From Patiria miniata (taxonomy: Eukaryota > Echinodermata > Asteroidea > Valvatida > Asterinidae): a stretch of 64,000 nt of DNA. Positions within the stretch are counted from its first letter, which is position 1; every line of letters begins with the position of its first letter. The stretch is from contig NW_024037055.1 in NCBI RefSeq assembly GCF_015706575.1, positions 14,236,262 through 14,300,261 of the forward strand, written 5' to 3'. The translations under genes were made by a program, and so were the position numbers. Below, in pieces: positions 1-12,000 of the stretch. The notes under the pieces are model-generated. The model had not been told where the DNA came from. It saw nothing but the letters and a program-made list of their open reading frames with translations, and ran no database searches.

Positions 1-600
1 AACATGGAAAACATGTTTGACTTACTCTATCCACGACATGAACAAGAACACTACATCACTGAGTTTGTTATATTATGTCTTTGATGTTGTATTTTGCCTA
101 AGATATTGCATTTCTTTTGAAAAGTTTCTTGTTACACTAACAGTTGTGAATGGCAACTGTTTCAAAATTGTGTGTTGGGATCACTACGAGGAGAACATAG
201 TGTGCACTCCAATTTATTGCACTTTTTAATGTTACCTTTTAACAAGGAATCTGGAAAAGAAATAGTCAATATGGTTTAATGTTGTTGCACTAATGATACC
301 TATGAAAAGTATGTTTTTATTACACTGAAAGTGTAATCTTTCTTTCCCATGTAGTAGAAAGAAAATGTTTGATAATTTGGTGTATACTCATGAGTCATGA
401 CAAATCTAACCAAATAAGGATGATAAACATAGAAAATATTTTTGATTTATTCTATCAACAACATGAACAAGAACACTACATCATCAGTCTGTGTAAAAAT
501 GTTGTATTTTGCCTTAGATACATTGTATTGCACTTGTTTTATAAAGAATTTCTTGTTAATTTTGTAAATGTTGTGAACTTTGCTCTAAACATTAGCAATT
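1..600. repeat. Diverged tandem duplication, about 430-bp unit
   Basis: Positions 7-150 (GACATGAACAAGAACACTAC, then TGTTGTATTTTGCCT and TTTCTTGTTA) reappear diverged at about 432-575. The region is AT-rich with no supported gene. It lies in the MED12 intron after exon 23. Confidence 0.6.
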
Positions 601-2849
601 AACCAGAAAAGTACCTACCAAAACACGCGGGCACCTACACGCGGGCACACTGTTTTGCTGTCATTAGCAACAGAATGTAGTTATGAGAACCAGAAAATTC
701 AGAAACATCTCGGAAGCTGCAGGCCAAGAATTAGTATTCATGTAATCGTGCATGAGTCCAATGATTGTGCCATGCAATTTCTGGAAGTAGTGTTTTGAGT
801 AAAACATATCAGGTGTTTGACCCCAGTGACCCCATGATGACCTTTGACCTCACTTTGGTCATGTGACATGTTGGGGCTAGTGCTGTGCATCGGAACCGGG
901 TACCCGAGTACCCGACCGTTGATGTCAGGAACCAGTTCCAGATCATGGAACCGGGTACCCGTAACCAACTTTACAAATTATTAACAAATTGATTTTTCTC
1001 TTTTTTGGTCACGTAAACCATTAAAATATTTAAAAATAATCATATCTGTGTCTTGGGTGGTTTTATTTTAATCAAACAATTCATGTTTCCTTGAAACAAT
1101 TAGCGTTCATGAGTCAAGAATGATGATTACTTTGACGTCACTCGTTTCCTTCGTGTAAAATCCAAGATGGCGGCACCCACAGAACGCAAACGTGACAAAA
1201 CATTACTGCCGAGTAAAAACTCTCCCAGCATTTATTACAGCGTGGCACCGCCGGATCACTGACATCACAGATTGGCAAGGATCTGATGATCCAGGCCATA
1301 CCAAATCCACTGAAGAATTTGGAACAACTCGGCTTGATTCTGCAGCCAAATTTGGCAATGAAGTTGCCTTTTCAGCTTGTTCCACAAATTCTCATTGCAC
1401 GGAGTCCACCCGAACGTAAACTACATGCATAATGCATGACGTGTGCATATGTGTACTTGTTCTTCATTACCCCTGAGGACCGACACACAAAGGGAGAACA
1501 ACAGATCCTTTCAGTCCTTGGGAGTTGGGTCTTTTGTTCAAAACGGTCCTCTGTAGTAGGTTTGTGTGCTTAGTCTATGGGAGAGTGTTATCATGGTTAT
1601 ATTACAGGGACAAGGGAAAATACAAAGCATTGTCCTCAGGAGTGTGGTAAAACAAGAGTGTGTGTACTGTGAAGTGTGGAGCTGTCAAGTGGCTTGTGTA
1701 TTTCTCATCTTGGGAAATTCCCTTAACATGATCACGTACACTGTACGTGCTAAATGACAGTACTGTCCTTTGAATGGCACGACTCCAACCCGTGATGTTT
1801 TAGGTGAAGGGATAATTCTCATCTTGGGAAATTCCCTTCTACATTGCACGTGGTTTATATAATTTATTCATTCGATCGCATTTTAGTGACTTTTATGTAC
1901 ATGTATAACTGACACTATGATGTGGATCGGCAAAAGATCAGAAAAAGTAGATAAGTATATTCCTGTAAACATCGAAGGCTATGTAAGGGATTCATTGTCA
2001 ATGTTCAAACTTCTGGTATCCTGGGCTTTCAGAAAGCATTCACATGCAAATTAACAATCCTTTATTGGCTCCGTGCGCCAACGAAAGAGGGCACCCTTTT
2101 ACCCAGCAACAACGTCCCATGGGCGGGACACTACATTTCAGTGGTTGACGCATGCGCACCGTTCCTTGCGTGTGACGCACGTACACCAGGGGATTTGTAC
2201 TATGTACACACAGTGGCCGCGCTTCGCAGCAAAATATTGCAGTCAGGCAAGATGGCGTCGTTCCGTCACCCCCAACTGTACTTTTTTTGCCGGTGAGGGG
2301 GTACTTGTGAACGGAGCGGATAAGGCCCGGCGATTCTAGTTTCTAGACTTATGAATGGTGACGACGATTTGACCTGCTAAATATTCATTTAATGGCCCGG
2401 AAAAACAGCGCGCCTTTTCCCCCCATTGGTTTAAATGCCAGTGTAATGATATTCATGAGCTCATGCATACGCAACGAGGCAATTTAAGATGGCGGTTTAA
2501 TGTTGTCGCGAAGTGGTGTCGCGAAGCGGCAAGTTTTTTCCATGAAGGGAAGGATGTTTAGTGTTGGAAGAATATTACTAAAATAATGATAAAATAAATT
2601 CATGAAAACGACTACACCTCTAAGTTGCTCTGGTGGCTTATTTCCGGACAATTGACAATGGTAGGCGCGCGCGTACACAGGCTTGAGATTTTGTTTTTGA
2701 CTGCCCCCCCCCAAAAAAAAATTAATTCCTTGCCCCCCAATTGCCCCCTGCCCCCCCCCCCCCAAATTATTTACTGGGCTGCACCCTTGAGGCTAGCCCC
2801 ACAAGCTGAAGCCAGCCTTACAAATCCAATTCAATGTCCATTCACTTAC
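601..2849. other. Intron 23 of MED12, part in window: no gene seen, scattered repeat remnants
   Basis: There are GGTACCCGAGTACCC-type palindromic motifs at 896-962, resembling ends of some hAT-family MITEs, and a GC-richer patch at 1150-1420 with no recognisable protein. A short phrase, TTCTCATCTTGGGAAATTCC, occurs twice (about 1705 and 1818). A C-run lies at 2748-2763. No supported exon was found on either strand. Confidence 0.5.
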
Positions 2850-3070
2850 GTGTTTGTGGGACAAGACTTGGTCCAGCAGCACCTCCCTGGTCCAGAGCCG
2901 GTCCGGATCCTTCAGGAAGATCTCCCGCACCCAGCTCTGGCTGCAGATGGTCTTGAGAGTGAACTTGGCGTAATCACTCAGGCTGGCTGTCTCGATGGAG
3001 CTGGAGGATTTCGGGTCGTCCGTGAAGTCATCAAAGCTGCCGCTGGTGCCTCCGCCCACGCCGGCCTCAC
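2850..3070 (-). CDS. MED12: MED12 exon 23 (residues 1235-1308), last coding exon in window
   Basis: A 221-bp exon beginning [15 protein letters not shown] and continuing [20 protein letters not shown], then [14 protein letters not shown], ending VLSHKH. It matches the vertebrate [20 protein letters not shown] block. The acceptor TTCTACCAAG is less pyrimidine-rich than the others but gives the right phase. The donor is GTAAGT. I found no further MED12 exon between here and position 1. Confidence 0.88.
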
Positions 3071-6000
3071 CTTGGTAGAATGAGGACACTTTTTGTTTGT
3101 AATCCACCAATTTTGGTGTTTCAGTTGCGCGTGCACACATCGAGATTTGGCAATTTTCCATTCCGGACAAACAATTTGGTGTATGCGTGGTACTAGCAGA
3201 TCATACACGGTACCAGCAAAATTAAAGAAATGTTCTTGTTCTAAAAGTACATTTTAGTAAGTCTGGAAAGTTTGACATTAGTTACCTTGTTGACCCCTCA
3301 TGGTTTGATCTCACTAAAACAGACGGGGAAGGCCAGATTTAATTATTTTTCAATCTCTGGTTCATGGCTCAGTTAAGAAGAATACACGAGAAAGTGTGGA
3401 TTCATAATTTAAGAATTCACGAGGCGCGAAGCGCCGAGTGAATTCGTAAATTAAGAATCCACACTTGCGAGTGTATTCTTCGACTTAAACCACTGCGTCA
3501 ACAGAAATATTGAAAAGAATGCTGCAACCTGACGCCACTTTTTTCTTCGTATATCATCTCAATGAAGGCCATTCGTTGCAAAAATGATGATAAGACATGA
3601 ATCTGGGACTGATAAATGTTTCCAAAATTGTTAGGAAATACTTGAAATGACTCTCCATAGACGTTGTACACAAGCGCGGAAGTGGCGTCAGGTTGCAACA
3701 TTGTTTCCTGACGTGTTTAGCATGTGTATCGACACACAGGCTCCTTACGTCAAAATGGATAGTTCAGACGACGATTTCTTTCTGACTTAAAGTAGATTTT
3801 GCAGTGAAAGCGGAAAATCTGACAGTGAAGATGCATTGGTAATTTTCGGAAAACAAATTTTCACGCAGACGGTCCTATTCATGCTCATTATGGAGAGCAA
3901 CTATCCGACATGTTCAAAGTGTGGATTTGTAATACCGAATCCACACTTTACTAAAGCTTCGCCGTTCCGAATCCACACTTTGTGACCAGTGTAAGAGATT
4001 CGTGGATCCGAATCCACACTTTTAACAATAGTGTGACGTCATAGCAATGGTTTAAGAAGGATGAACTAACTGAGGGGTCCTAAAAGTAACAAACGCCAAA
4101 AGTAGGATATGACAGCTCAAGGCAACTTTCAAATCATGCGTGTAAACTGGCTTTCAACAAAAAAGTGACATTTGACAAACAATAAAACCACTCAAATTGT
4201 ACGCATAAAATAACATCACAGGAATTTGCAGTCTGGTTCCCTGACCCCATTTTCCTTCCGACTTCAAAAGTGGGGTCCGCTAATTAGCGGTGGATCTGGA
4301 ATACATTGCCCGGAATAATGCATGACGTGCGTAGGTCTGAAACCCGCCTCGCCTCGTGAATTCTAAACCACAACGGTAATGTTTGTGCGCAACCAGCCTC
4401 TTGCAATGGCCTGGCCACGAAAGTGCAATTTTGGAGGTCATGAGCTTCAATTTTTGCTAAATTTAAAAGTATCTCTGGGAAATATCAATAAAGGGAGAAA
4501 TATTGCTGGTCAATATTTACAGCCTATGCGGTTGAAATGCTTGAAAGATGCTTTCATGGAGAAACTGGTGATTTTGTGCACTTTTTGTGGTAAGACAAGC
4601 GTGAGTTTCTTGATAATCATGAGTTCAATCACTATCGTCCATTCACAAAAGTTGAACAACGATTCACAAATAAACAATCGTGATGCGCGCAGAGGCGATC
4701 CAATCAATGTCTTTAAATGGGAACTAGTTACCAGTCCCCATATCTTAGGGGGGGAAGGGGGGAAGGGGGGAAGGGGGGAAGGGGGGAAGGGGGGAAGGGG
4801 GGAAGGGGGGGAAGGGGGGAAGGGGGGAAGGGGGGAAGGGGGGGAAGGGGGGAGGGGGGAGGGGGGGAAGGGGGGAGGGGGGAGGGGGGGGAAGGGGGGA
4901 GGGGGGAGGGGGGAGGGGGGGGAAGGGGGGAGGGGGGAGGGGGGAAGGGGGGAGGGGGGAGGGGGGGGAGGGGGGAGGGGGGAGGGGGAGGGGGGAGGGG
5001 GGAGGGGGGAAGGGGGGAGGGGGGAGGGGGGAAGGGGGGGGGGGGAGGGAGGGGGAGGGGGGAGGGGGGGGGGAAGGAGGGAGGGGGGAGGGGGGGGGAA
5101 GGAGGGAGGGGGGAGGGGGGGAAGGGGGGGGAGGAGGGGGGAGGGGGGAAGGGGGGGAGGAGGGAGGGGGGAAGGGGGAGGGGGGAGGGGGAGAAGGGGG
5201 GAGGGGAGGGGGAGGGGGGAGGGGGGGAGGGGGGGGGGGGGGGAGGGGGGGAGGGGGGAGGGGGGGGGAGGGGGGGAGGGGGGGAGGGGGGAGGGGGGAA
5301 GGGGGGAGGGGGGAGGGGAGGAAGGGGGGAGGGGGGATGGGGAGGGGGGATGGGGAGGGGGTAAGGGGGAAGGCGGAAGGGGGAAGGCGGAAGGGGGAAG
5401 GGGGAAGGCGGAAGGGGGAAGGGGGAAGGCGGAAGGGGGAAGGCGGTAGGGGGAAGGCGGAAGAGGGAGGGGGTAAGGGGGAGGGGGTAAGGGAAGGGGG
5501 AGGGGGTAAGGGAAGGGGGAGGGGGTAAGGGAAGGGGGAGGGGGTAAGGGAGGGGGTAAGAGGTAAGGGGGAAGGCGGAAGGGGGAAGGCGGAAGGGGGA
5601 AGGGGGAAGGCGGAAGGGGGAAGGCGGTAGGGGGAAGGCGGAAGGGGGAGGGGGTAAGGGGGAGGGGGTAAGGGAAGGGGGAGGGGATAAGGTAGGGGGG
5701 AGGGGGTAAGGGGTAAGGGGGAAGGGGGAAGGCGGAAGGGGGAAGGGGGAAGGCGGAAGGGGGAAGGTGGTAGGGGGAAGGTGGAAGGGAGAGGGGGTAA
5801 GGGGGAGGGGGTAGGGGAAGGGGGAGGGGGTAAGGGAGGGGGGAGGGGGTAAGGGGGAAGGGGGAAGGCGGAAGGGGGAAGGGGGAGGGGTGGGGGAGGG
5901 GTGGGGGAGGGGTAAGGGAGGGGGTAAGGGAGGGGGGAGGGGGTAAGGGGAAGGGGGAAGGGGGAAGGCGGAAGGGGGAAGGCGGAAGGGGGAGGGGGAG

Positions 6001-9000
6001 GGGGGAAGGCGGAAGGGGGAAGGCGGAAGGGGGAAGGCGGAAGGGGGAAGGCGGAAGGGGGAAGTGGGGAAGGGAGAAGGGGGGAAGGGGGAAGGGGGAA
6101 GGGGGAAGGGGGAAGGCGGAAGGGGGAAGGCGGAAGGGGGAGGGGGGAGGGGGAAGGCGGAAGGGGGAAGGTGGAAGGGGGAAGGCGGAAGGGGGAAGGG
6201 GGGAAGGGAGAAGGGGGGAAGGGGGAAGGGGGGAAGGGGGGAAGGGGGGAAGGGGGAAGGGGGAAGGGGGGAAGGGGGGAAGGGGGAAGGGGGAAGGGGG
6301 AAGGGGGAAGGGGGGAAGGGGCAGGAAACAGTCGAAGACATTTGTTCTGATCTCCTTAAGACCACTCCCATTTTTCAAATAAAACTTCATGATAACGTCA
6401 AGTTTCTTACCCAATAGCAAGATTGCCTTCAGGACACCGACCAACGCCTCCACGCTGATGCTCTGATGGGCTGCGGCCAGAAGGTGCTGGTCACATGACG
6501 ACTTGACGTAGTAGCCGTTCTTGTCCGACTGGCCTGGCAACGGACCCGTGGTCAGCAAGCGCAGTAGTAGCCGGCACATGAGTCTGGCTCCGGGCTCTGC
6601 GTCTGACTCCATTTGAGTTCCAGCTAGGACCAACCAAAACAAAATAGACTGGTTTTGATTCTGGATTTTAAGTCGGTTTTTGTTGGGGTTTGGTTAGTGC
6701 TGGGGTTTCAAATTTGTTAAAAGAAGAAATTGAGTTTGACATTTTGTCGAAAATATATCTCATCATTGACCTGACAGACTGGCTCTTTCTGCATTTCTTT
6801 GTAGCAACCCGGGCCCAATTTCACGGGGCTGCTAAGCACAAAAATTTGCTTAGTAAAAAAAAAGTCTGGCTTATAAAAGCAGGTTACCAGCCAAAACTCC
6901 ACGTGCTTTTCATACTATAGCAAACAACAGCTGAATACTAAATAATGAAAGGTTTGTGGAAACACCATGTGCGAATAATTTCTCAACTAAGAGAATGGTT
7001 CTGAAAAGAACCAGAGGTATAAACCTCTGGTTCTTTTCAGAACCATTCTCTTAGTTGAGAAATTATTCGCACATGGTGTTTCCACAAACCTTTCATTATT
7101 TAGTATCTCCACCACGCAAAACCTCAAATCTTACTTAGCTGAATACTAATCATGAGCAATATACATCACATGGAGTTTTGGCTGGTAACCTGCTATTATA
7201 AGCCAGACTTTTTTTGTGCTTAGCACATTTTTGTGCTTAGCTGAGCCGTGAATTTGGCCCAGTTGTGAAATGGGTCAATGTGTGGTGTTGGTGACAATCT
7301 CTTGTGTAAGAATAAGGAAATTGACTCTCAAAATTGGCTTCATGATAAATCAACGTCTACGCTCAATTTCGTGGCTTTGCTAAATCTACAGTACGTCCCA
7401 AAAAAGTGTCCGTCTGACTTTTTTTGTAATAACTACAAAACCCTGAAGTCAATTCAGGCGATTTACAATGCAATGCGCCACCAAGAGCTTGCCACGGAGA
7501 GTTCATTTTTCGCAGTGTATTGTGAGAGATAGTTGACAAAATCGCAGCGCGGGACGTTTGAAATTGTTAGTTTCTCCGGTCAGTAGTTTCATAAGCGAAT
7601 GATTCGAGGATCTGTTTGTATGAATTCGAGGATCTGTTTGCTCTTTCTTTTCTTTTTATCAATATGGTGTTTTTTGTAAGGCGGCAGAACACCATGCCCA
7701 AACTATAACAAATTAGCTCAAGTTTTCTACTGACACTCATTGAAATGGGCCACGTTTTGTCGACCGTAAAGTCGAAAAATGGACTCTCCATGGCAAACTC
7801 TTGGTGGCGCACTGCATTGTGAATCGCCCGAATTGGGCAGATACTCCTTATCCTTGGCCTTATTAACCCCTATGAGTTTCATTTAATTTCAGTCGCATCA
7901 CTACACAATGGTCAATTGATCACAACAACATTTGTGGACACTGTGACCAAGTTCCTTTCCTTAACCCTAACTCCCTAGGGGGTGTGCAAAATCATATTAA
8001 AATTGGAGTATTGAGGACTGTTAGGGATATTAAATTTCAGTACTGTGTTATGTAAACTATGTAAAATCCTGCATGTTGTGAAAAGCGCTGTGGTTGGGAT
8101 TGGAATCATTTGCCTGGCTATCAGTCATCATGGCAAGACCTCAGTTGAATGCTCAAGAGCAAATGATTCCAATCCCAAACCACATCAGCCTTTTTTTCAC
8201 AACATGCAGGATTTTACACAGCTTACATAACACAGCACTGAAATTGATTAAGGCAAGGAACTTGGTCACAGTGTCCAAAATGTTGTTGTGATCAAATGAC
8301 CATTGTGTAGTGATGCGTGACTGAAATTAAATAAAACTCACAGGGGTTTAGGCCAAGGATAAGGATTATCCGCACGATCAAAAAAATTCAAAATTTACTT
8401 CTTGGTTTTGTAGTTATTACAAAAATAGTCAGACGAACACTTTTTTGGGACTTACCGCATGCTTATGATCACCATTATGTGCTTACAGTTCTAGCACAAA
8501 CTCTGTGCATTCCCTATGAACAAAGAATTCTCAAGAGACACAACTAAAAGAATGTGTACAATGTGGGTGCTGTGGTCCAATGATTACGGTGCTCGACTCG
8601 TGTGCCGTGGTACAGTGTGGAGCGAAAGAATTTAGACTCCTGCGATAACACGCATACCACGCTATTTACATTTTATCACTAGCTAGGTTTAGCGCGTGTT
8701 TATCGCGCTAATCACGCGTGGTTATCGCGTGTACGCCGCAGTGTTTTTCACATGGGCACTGACAGAAAGACGGAGAGCGGCTCCACGCGATAATCACGCG
8801 CGGGAAAAATATGCGGGAACAGATTTGGCGCTTTGTCCCACGCGTGGCTCCACGCACGGCTCCACGCGCGGGGAAAACTATCCCACGCGTGGGGCCGGGG
8901 AAGACAGACCGCACACCGCCCCGGAATACCGGCTGGGCTTTGCGCCTGGGACGGCCGTCTTTGCGCCGTTAATTTCCCGCAAGTTGGCGGCTGAATGATG

Positions 9001-12000
9001 TCAACTCAAGGAGGCACAAGTTTTTACACCTTAAAAATTCCCGCCCAGTAAAAAAAAGTCGGCTCCTTCTCAAGTTCTATGAAAGAATACTTCCCAAGGC
9101 AGTACTGCCGTCCAATCAAACACAAGTGGAACGAAGCTGAATGTCAGAACGACAAACGACGACCAATCACATCTTGCCATCTCACAAATTCCTACTTTAA
9201 TTGGCTGCAGACCATGACCCTTAGTCAACAAAGAAACTCTACACGGATGTAATTCGAGAAGTCAATTGGACAACAGAGGCATGCTGCCGACGACACTGCT
9301 ATTAGTTGGCTGTCAATCATTCTTTGGGAAGTGTTTTTTTTTATTCTCCAGAGCAGATTATTATGAAAGATACTGGCCCTTTTTTAACTGGCTCTGTTCA
9401 TATTCCTCTTTGAATAAAAACATGAATGAAAACTTGCAACTTTACCACAGCATCATTTTTTCGTATATGGGTCCGAAGAGATCTTTCCCCCTCATGTTAT
9501 AATAGTGTTTTCCTGGTTTGCGAGAATATTTTTCCCGCCTAGTTTTTCTCGGTATAGAATATTCTGTTCCCTATCTCTTCAGAGAATTTATGTCCCAAAT
9601 ATTCTATTCCCATGCAGGAAACTTGAAATGTCCAGTCCCGAACAAAGACTCATTTCGTTCTTCGGAATAATACTTCTTTCACTGACAGAAAGACGGAGAC
9701 CGGCTCAACGCGATAATCACGCGCGGGAATAAAATGCGGGATTAGATTTGGCGCTTTGTCCCACGCGTGGCTCCACGCGCGGGGAAAACTATCCCACGCG
9801 TGGGGAAGACAGACCGCACACCGCACACCGCCCCGGAATACCGGCTTGGCTTTGCGCCTGGGACGGCCGTCTTTGCGCCGTTAATTTCCCGCAAATTGGC
9901 GGCTGAATGATGTCCTTTCAAAGAGGAACAAGTTTTTACACCTTAAAAATTCCCTCCCAGTTAAAAAAGTCGGCTCTTCTTTGGCGAATTGTACCACGTG
10001 TGGCTTCACGAGTGGGGAACGCCTGTGTGTGGAAGACAGACCGCACATCGCCGGAAATACCGGCTTGGCTTTGCGCCCTGGGACGGCCGTCTTTGCGCCG
10101 TTCATTTCCCAGAAGTTGGCTAATCCAGGTGAAACGAATCACTACACTCTGAACAATTCCCCCTCCCCCAGTCAAAAAAAAAAAAAATTGCCGGCACCTT
10201 GTTAGAAAGCATACTCCCAAATGCAGTAACTGCCGTCCAATCAAAACACAAGCGGAACAGAAACTAGGGCTACGGTCTTTAGCCAATTAAAATAAGAATT
10301 TGTGAAAGGGCAGTGACTGATTGGCCATCCTTTTTCAGTTCTTACATTCACTTAATCATCAAAGAATCTCCAACGGATGTAATACAAGAAGTGAATGTAA
10401 CAAGAGAAGCATGCTGCCAATTCTTTGTGAACGAAGAGATACATTGTTATCAGATAGCTGTCAATCATTATTGGGAAGTTTTTTTTTTTTTTTTTTTTGA
10501 AAATAGACTCGGAATAAAATCGTCAGCCCCTGTTATTTTCTCAGAGAGAGATTATTTTCTCAGAGAGAGATTTACGTCTGGTTCTCTAATTTTTTTTAAA
10601 ACACCCTAGTCCGTTACATTTTGAACATTCAGTTAATTGTTTTGTAGATTCCAGGGGAAAATTTAATATGAGGTAGGCTCGGGTTTTCGTATTTTTATGG
10701 GATTTGTTTTCTTTTCTTTTTCTTTGTTAAAGCAAAACAGTTTCAAAAACCCCAGCCCGTTAAATTGTGAACTCTAAGTTTTTCTTTTGTAAATTCCAGA
10801 AGAAATTTAATACGAATAATACTTTTAAATTTTTTTTTAAATGAATATGATCAAGACTAACAATAGCCCTTAAATTTAATACTGAACGTCAAAAGCAATG
10901 TGTACATGTTCCAAAATACATTCAAGAGTAGAATATTTAAACAGAATAATGTAAGCCATGCAGCTTTTTGTAATAAACGAAGAATAAAATCGTCACCCCT
11001 TTAATCGTCTAGGCCGCAGAGAGCTAGAGAGATACAACAAATAAATAGGAGTTATTTCAATGTGATATAATATGTCTCATTCTCTTTATATTGTTTTTTT
11101 TAATTTTAAGTAAAACGATTTTAAACACCCTTGCCCATGCATTACTTTCTGAATTAAGTCTCAGTTAATTCTTCTGTAGATAAAGGGGAATCATATTATC
11201 ATAATACAAATGATGCAATAGTTTTGGAAAATAATTTTGAAAGGAATAAGAATAAGATTAACAAAAACCCTTTCACCTAATACCTAATGTCAAAATATAT
11301 TCCGAAATAATTATATTCTAGAGCAACATTTACACAAAATATTGCAGGCCAAACGTTTTTTTTAATGAGCAAAGAATGAAATCTACTACGACAAAAAAAA
11401 CCCCGCCAAACATAACGTGGCGCAACATTTAATAAATTATTTTGACTTGGAATATTAATCCCCCAAAATCTTCCCCGGTTTCTGAAAAAAGAATCTCAAA
11501 TCAAAGCTCAGCTCCGAAATAGCCTTCCAGAAAATGATTGGTAGCGACATTTATTCAATGAAATTGATACAATACATCTCTTGTTTGAATTCAGCTGTAG
11601 GAAACCCGAATTTGTGACGTGCCGCCAGTAAATGGAGGGTTCTTTGCTGGTGAACAGGGATGATAATATCTCAGCCAATTAAATGAGCCGGTTCCCGGCG
11701 AATAATTACGCCATTGGTTGCTTTCATAAATTGTTGACGTTCCTTACGCCGACGCCCAACTGGAGTGCCGCCAGTAAATGGAGGGTTCTTTGCTGGTGAA
11801 CAGGGATGATAATATCTCAGCCAATTAAATGAGCCGGTTCCCGGCGAATAATTACGCCATTGGTTGCTTTCATAAATTGTTGACGTTCCTTACGCCGACG
11901 CCCAACTGGAGTGCCGCCAGTTAATGGAGGGTTCTTTGCTGGTGGGATGATAATATCTCAGCCAATTAAATGAGCCGGTTCCCGGCGAATAATTACGCCA

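Noticed and set aside
3071..3170. Upstream extension of the exon 23 frame
   Set aside because: No MED12 similarity; the acceptor at 3071-3072 restores phase with exon 22.
4379..5528. Long plus-strand open frames (up to 356 residues) rich in Gly, Arg, Glu and Lys
   Set aside because: They are translations of the GGGGGGAA repeat; both strands and several frames are open and none has a non-repeat core.
4728..6371. Minus-strand proline-rich frame of 547 residues
   Set aside because: Read-through of the same repeat. Only the exon 22 part of the overlapping 710-residue frame is coding.
6930..7148. 12-bp target duplication AGCTGAATACTA around the palindrome
   Set aside because: The right copy lies about 30 bp beyond the palindrome arm, so it may be host element sequence; not strong enough to claim.
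8696..8998. 100-residue frame conserved between two loci
   Set aside because: Conservation is explained by the two identical TIR arms; the peptide is Arg/Pro-rich from CACGCG repeats.
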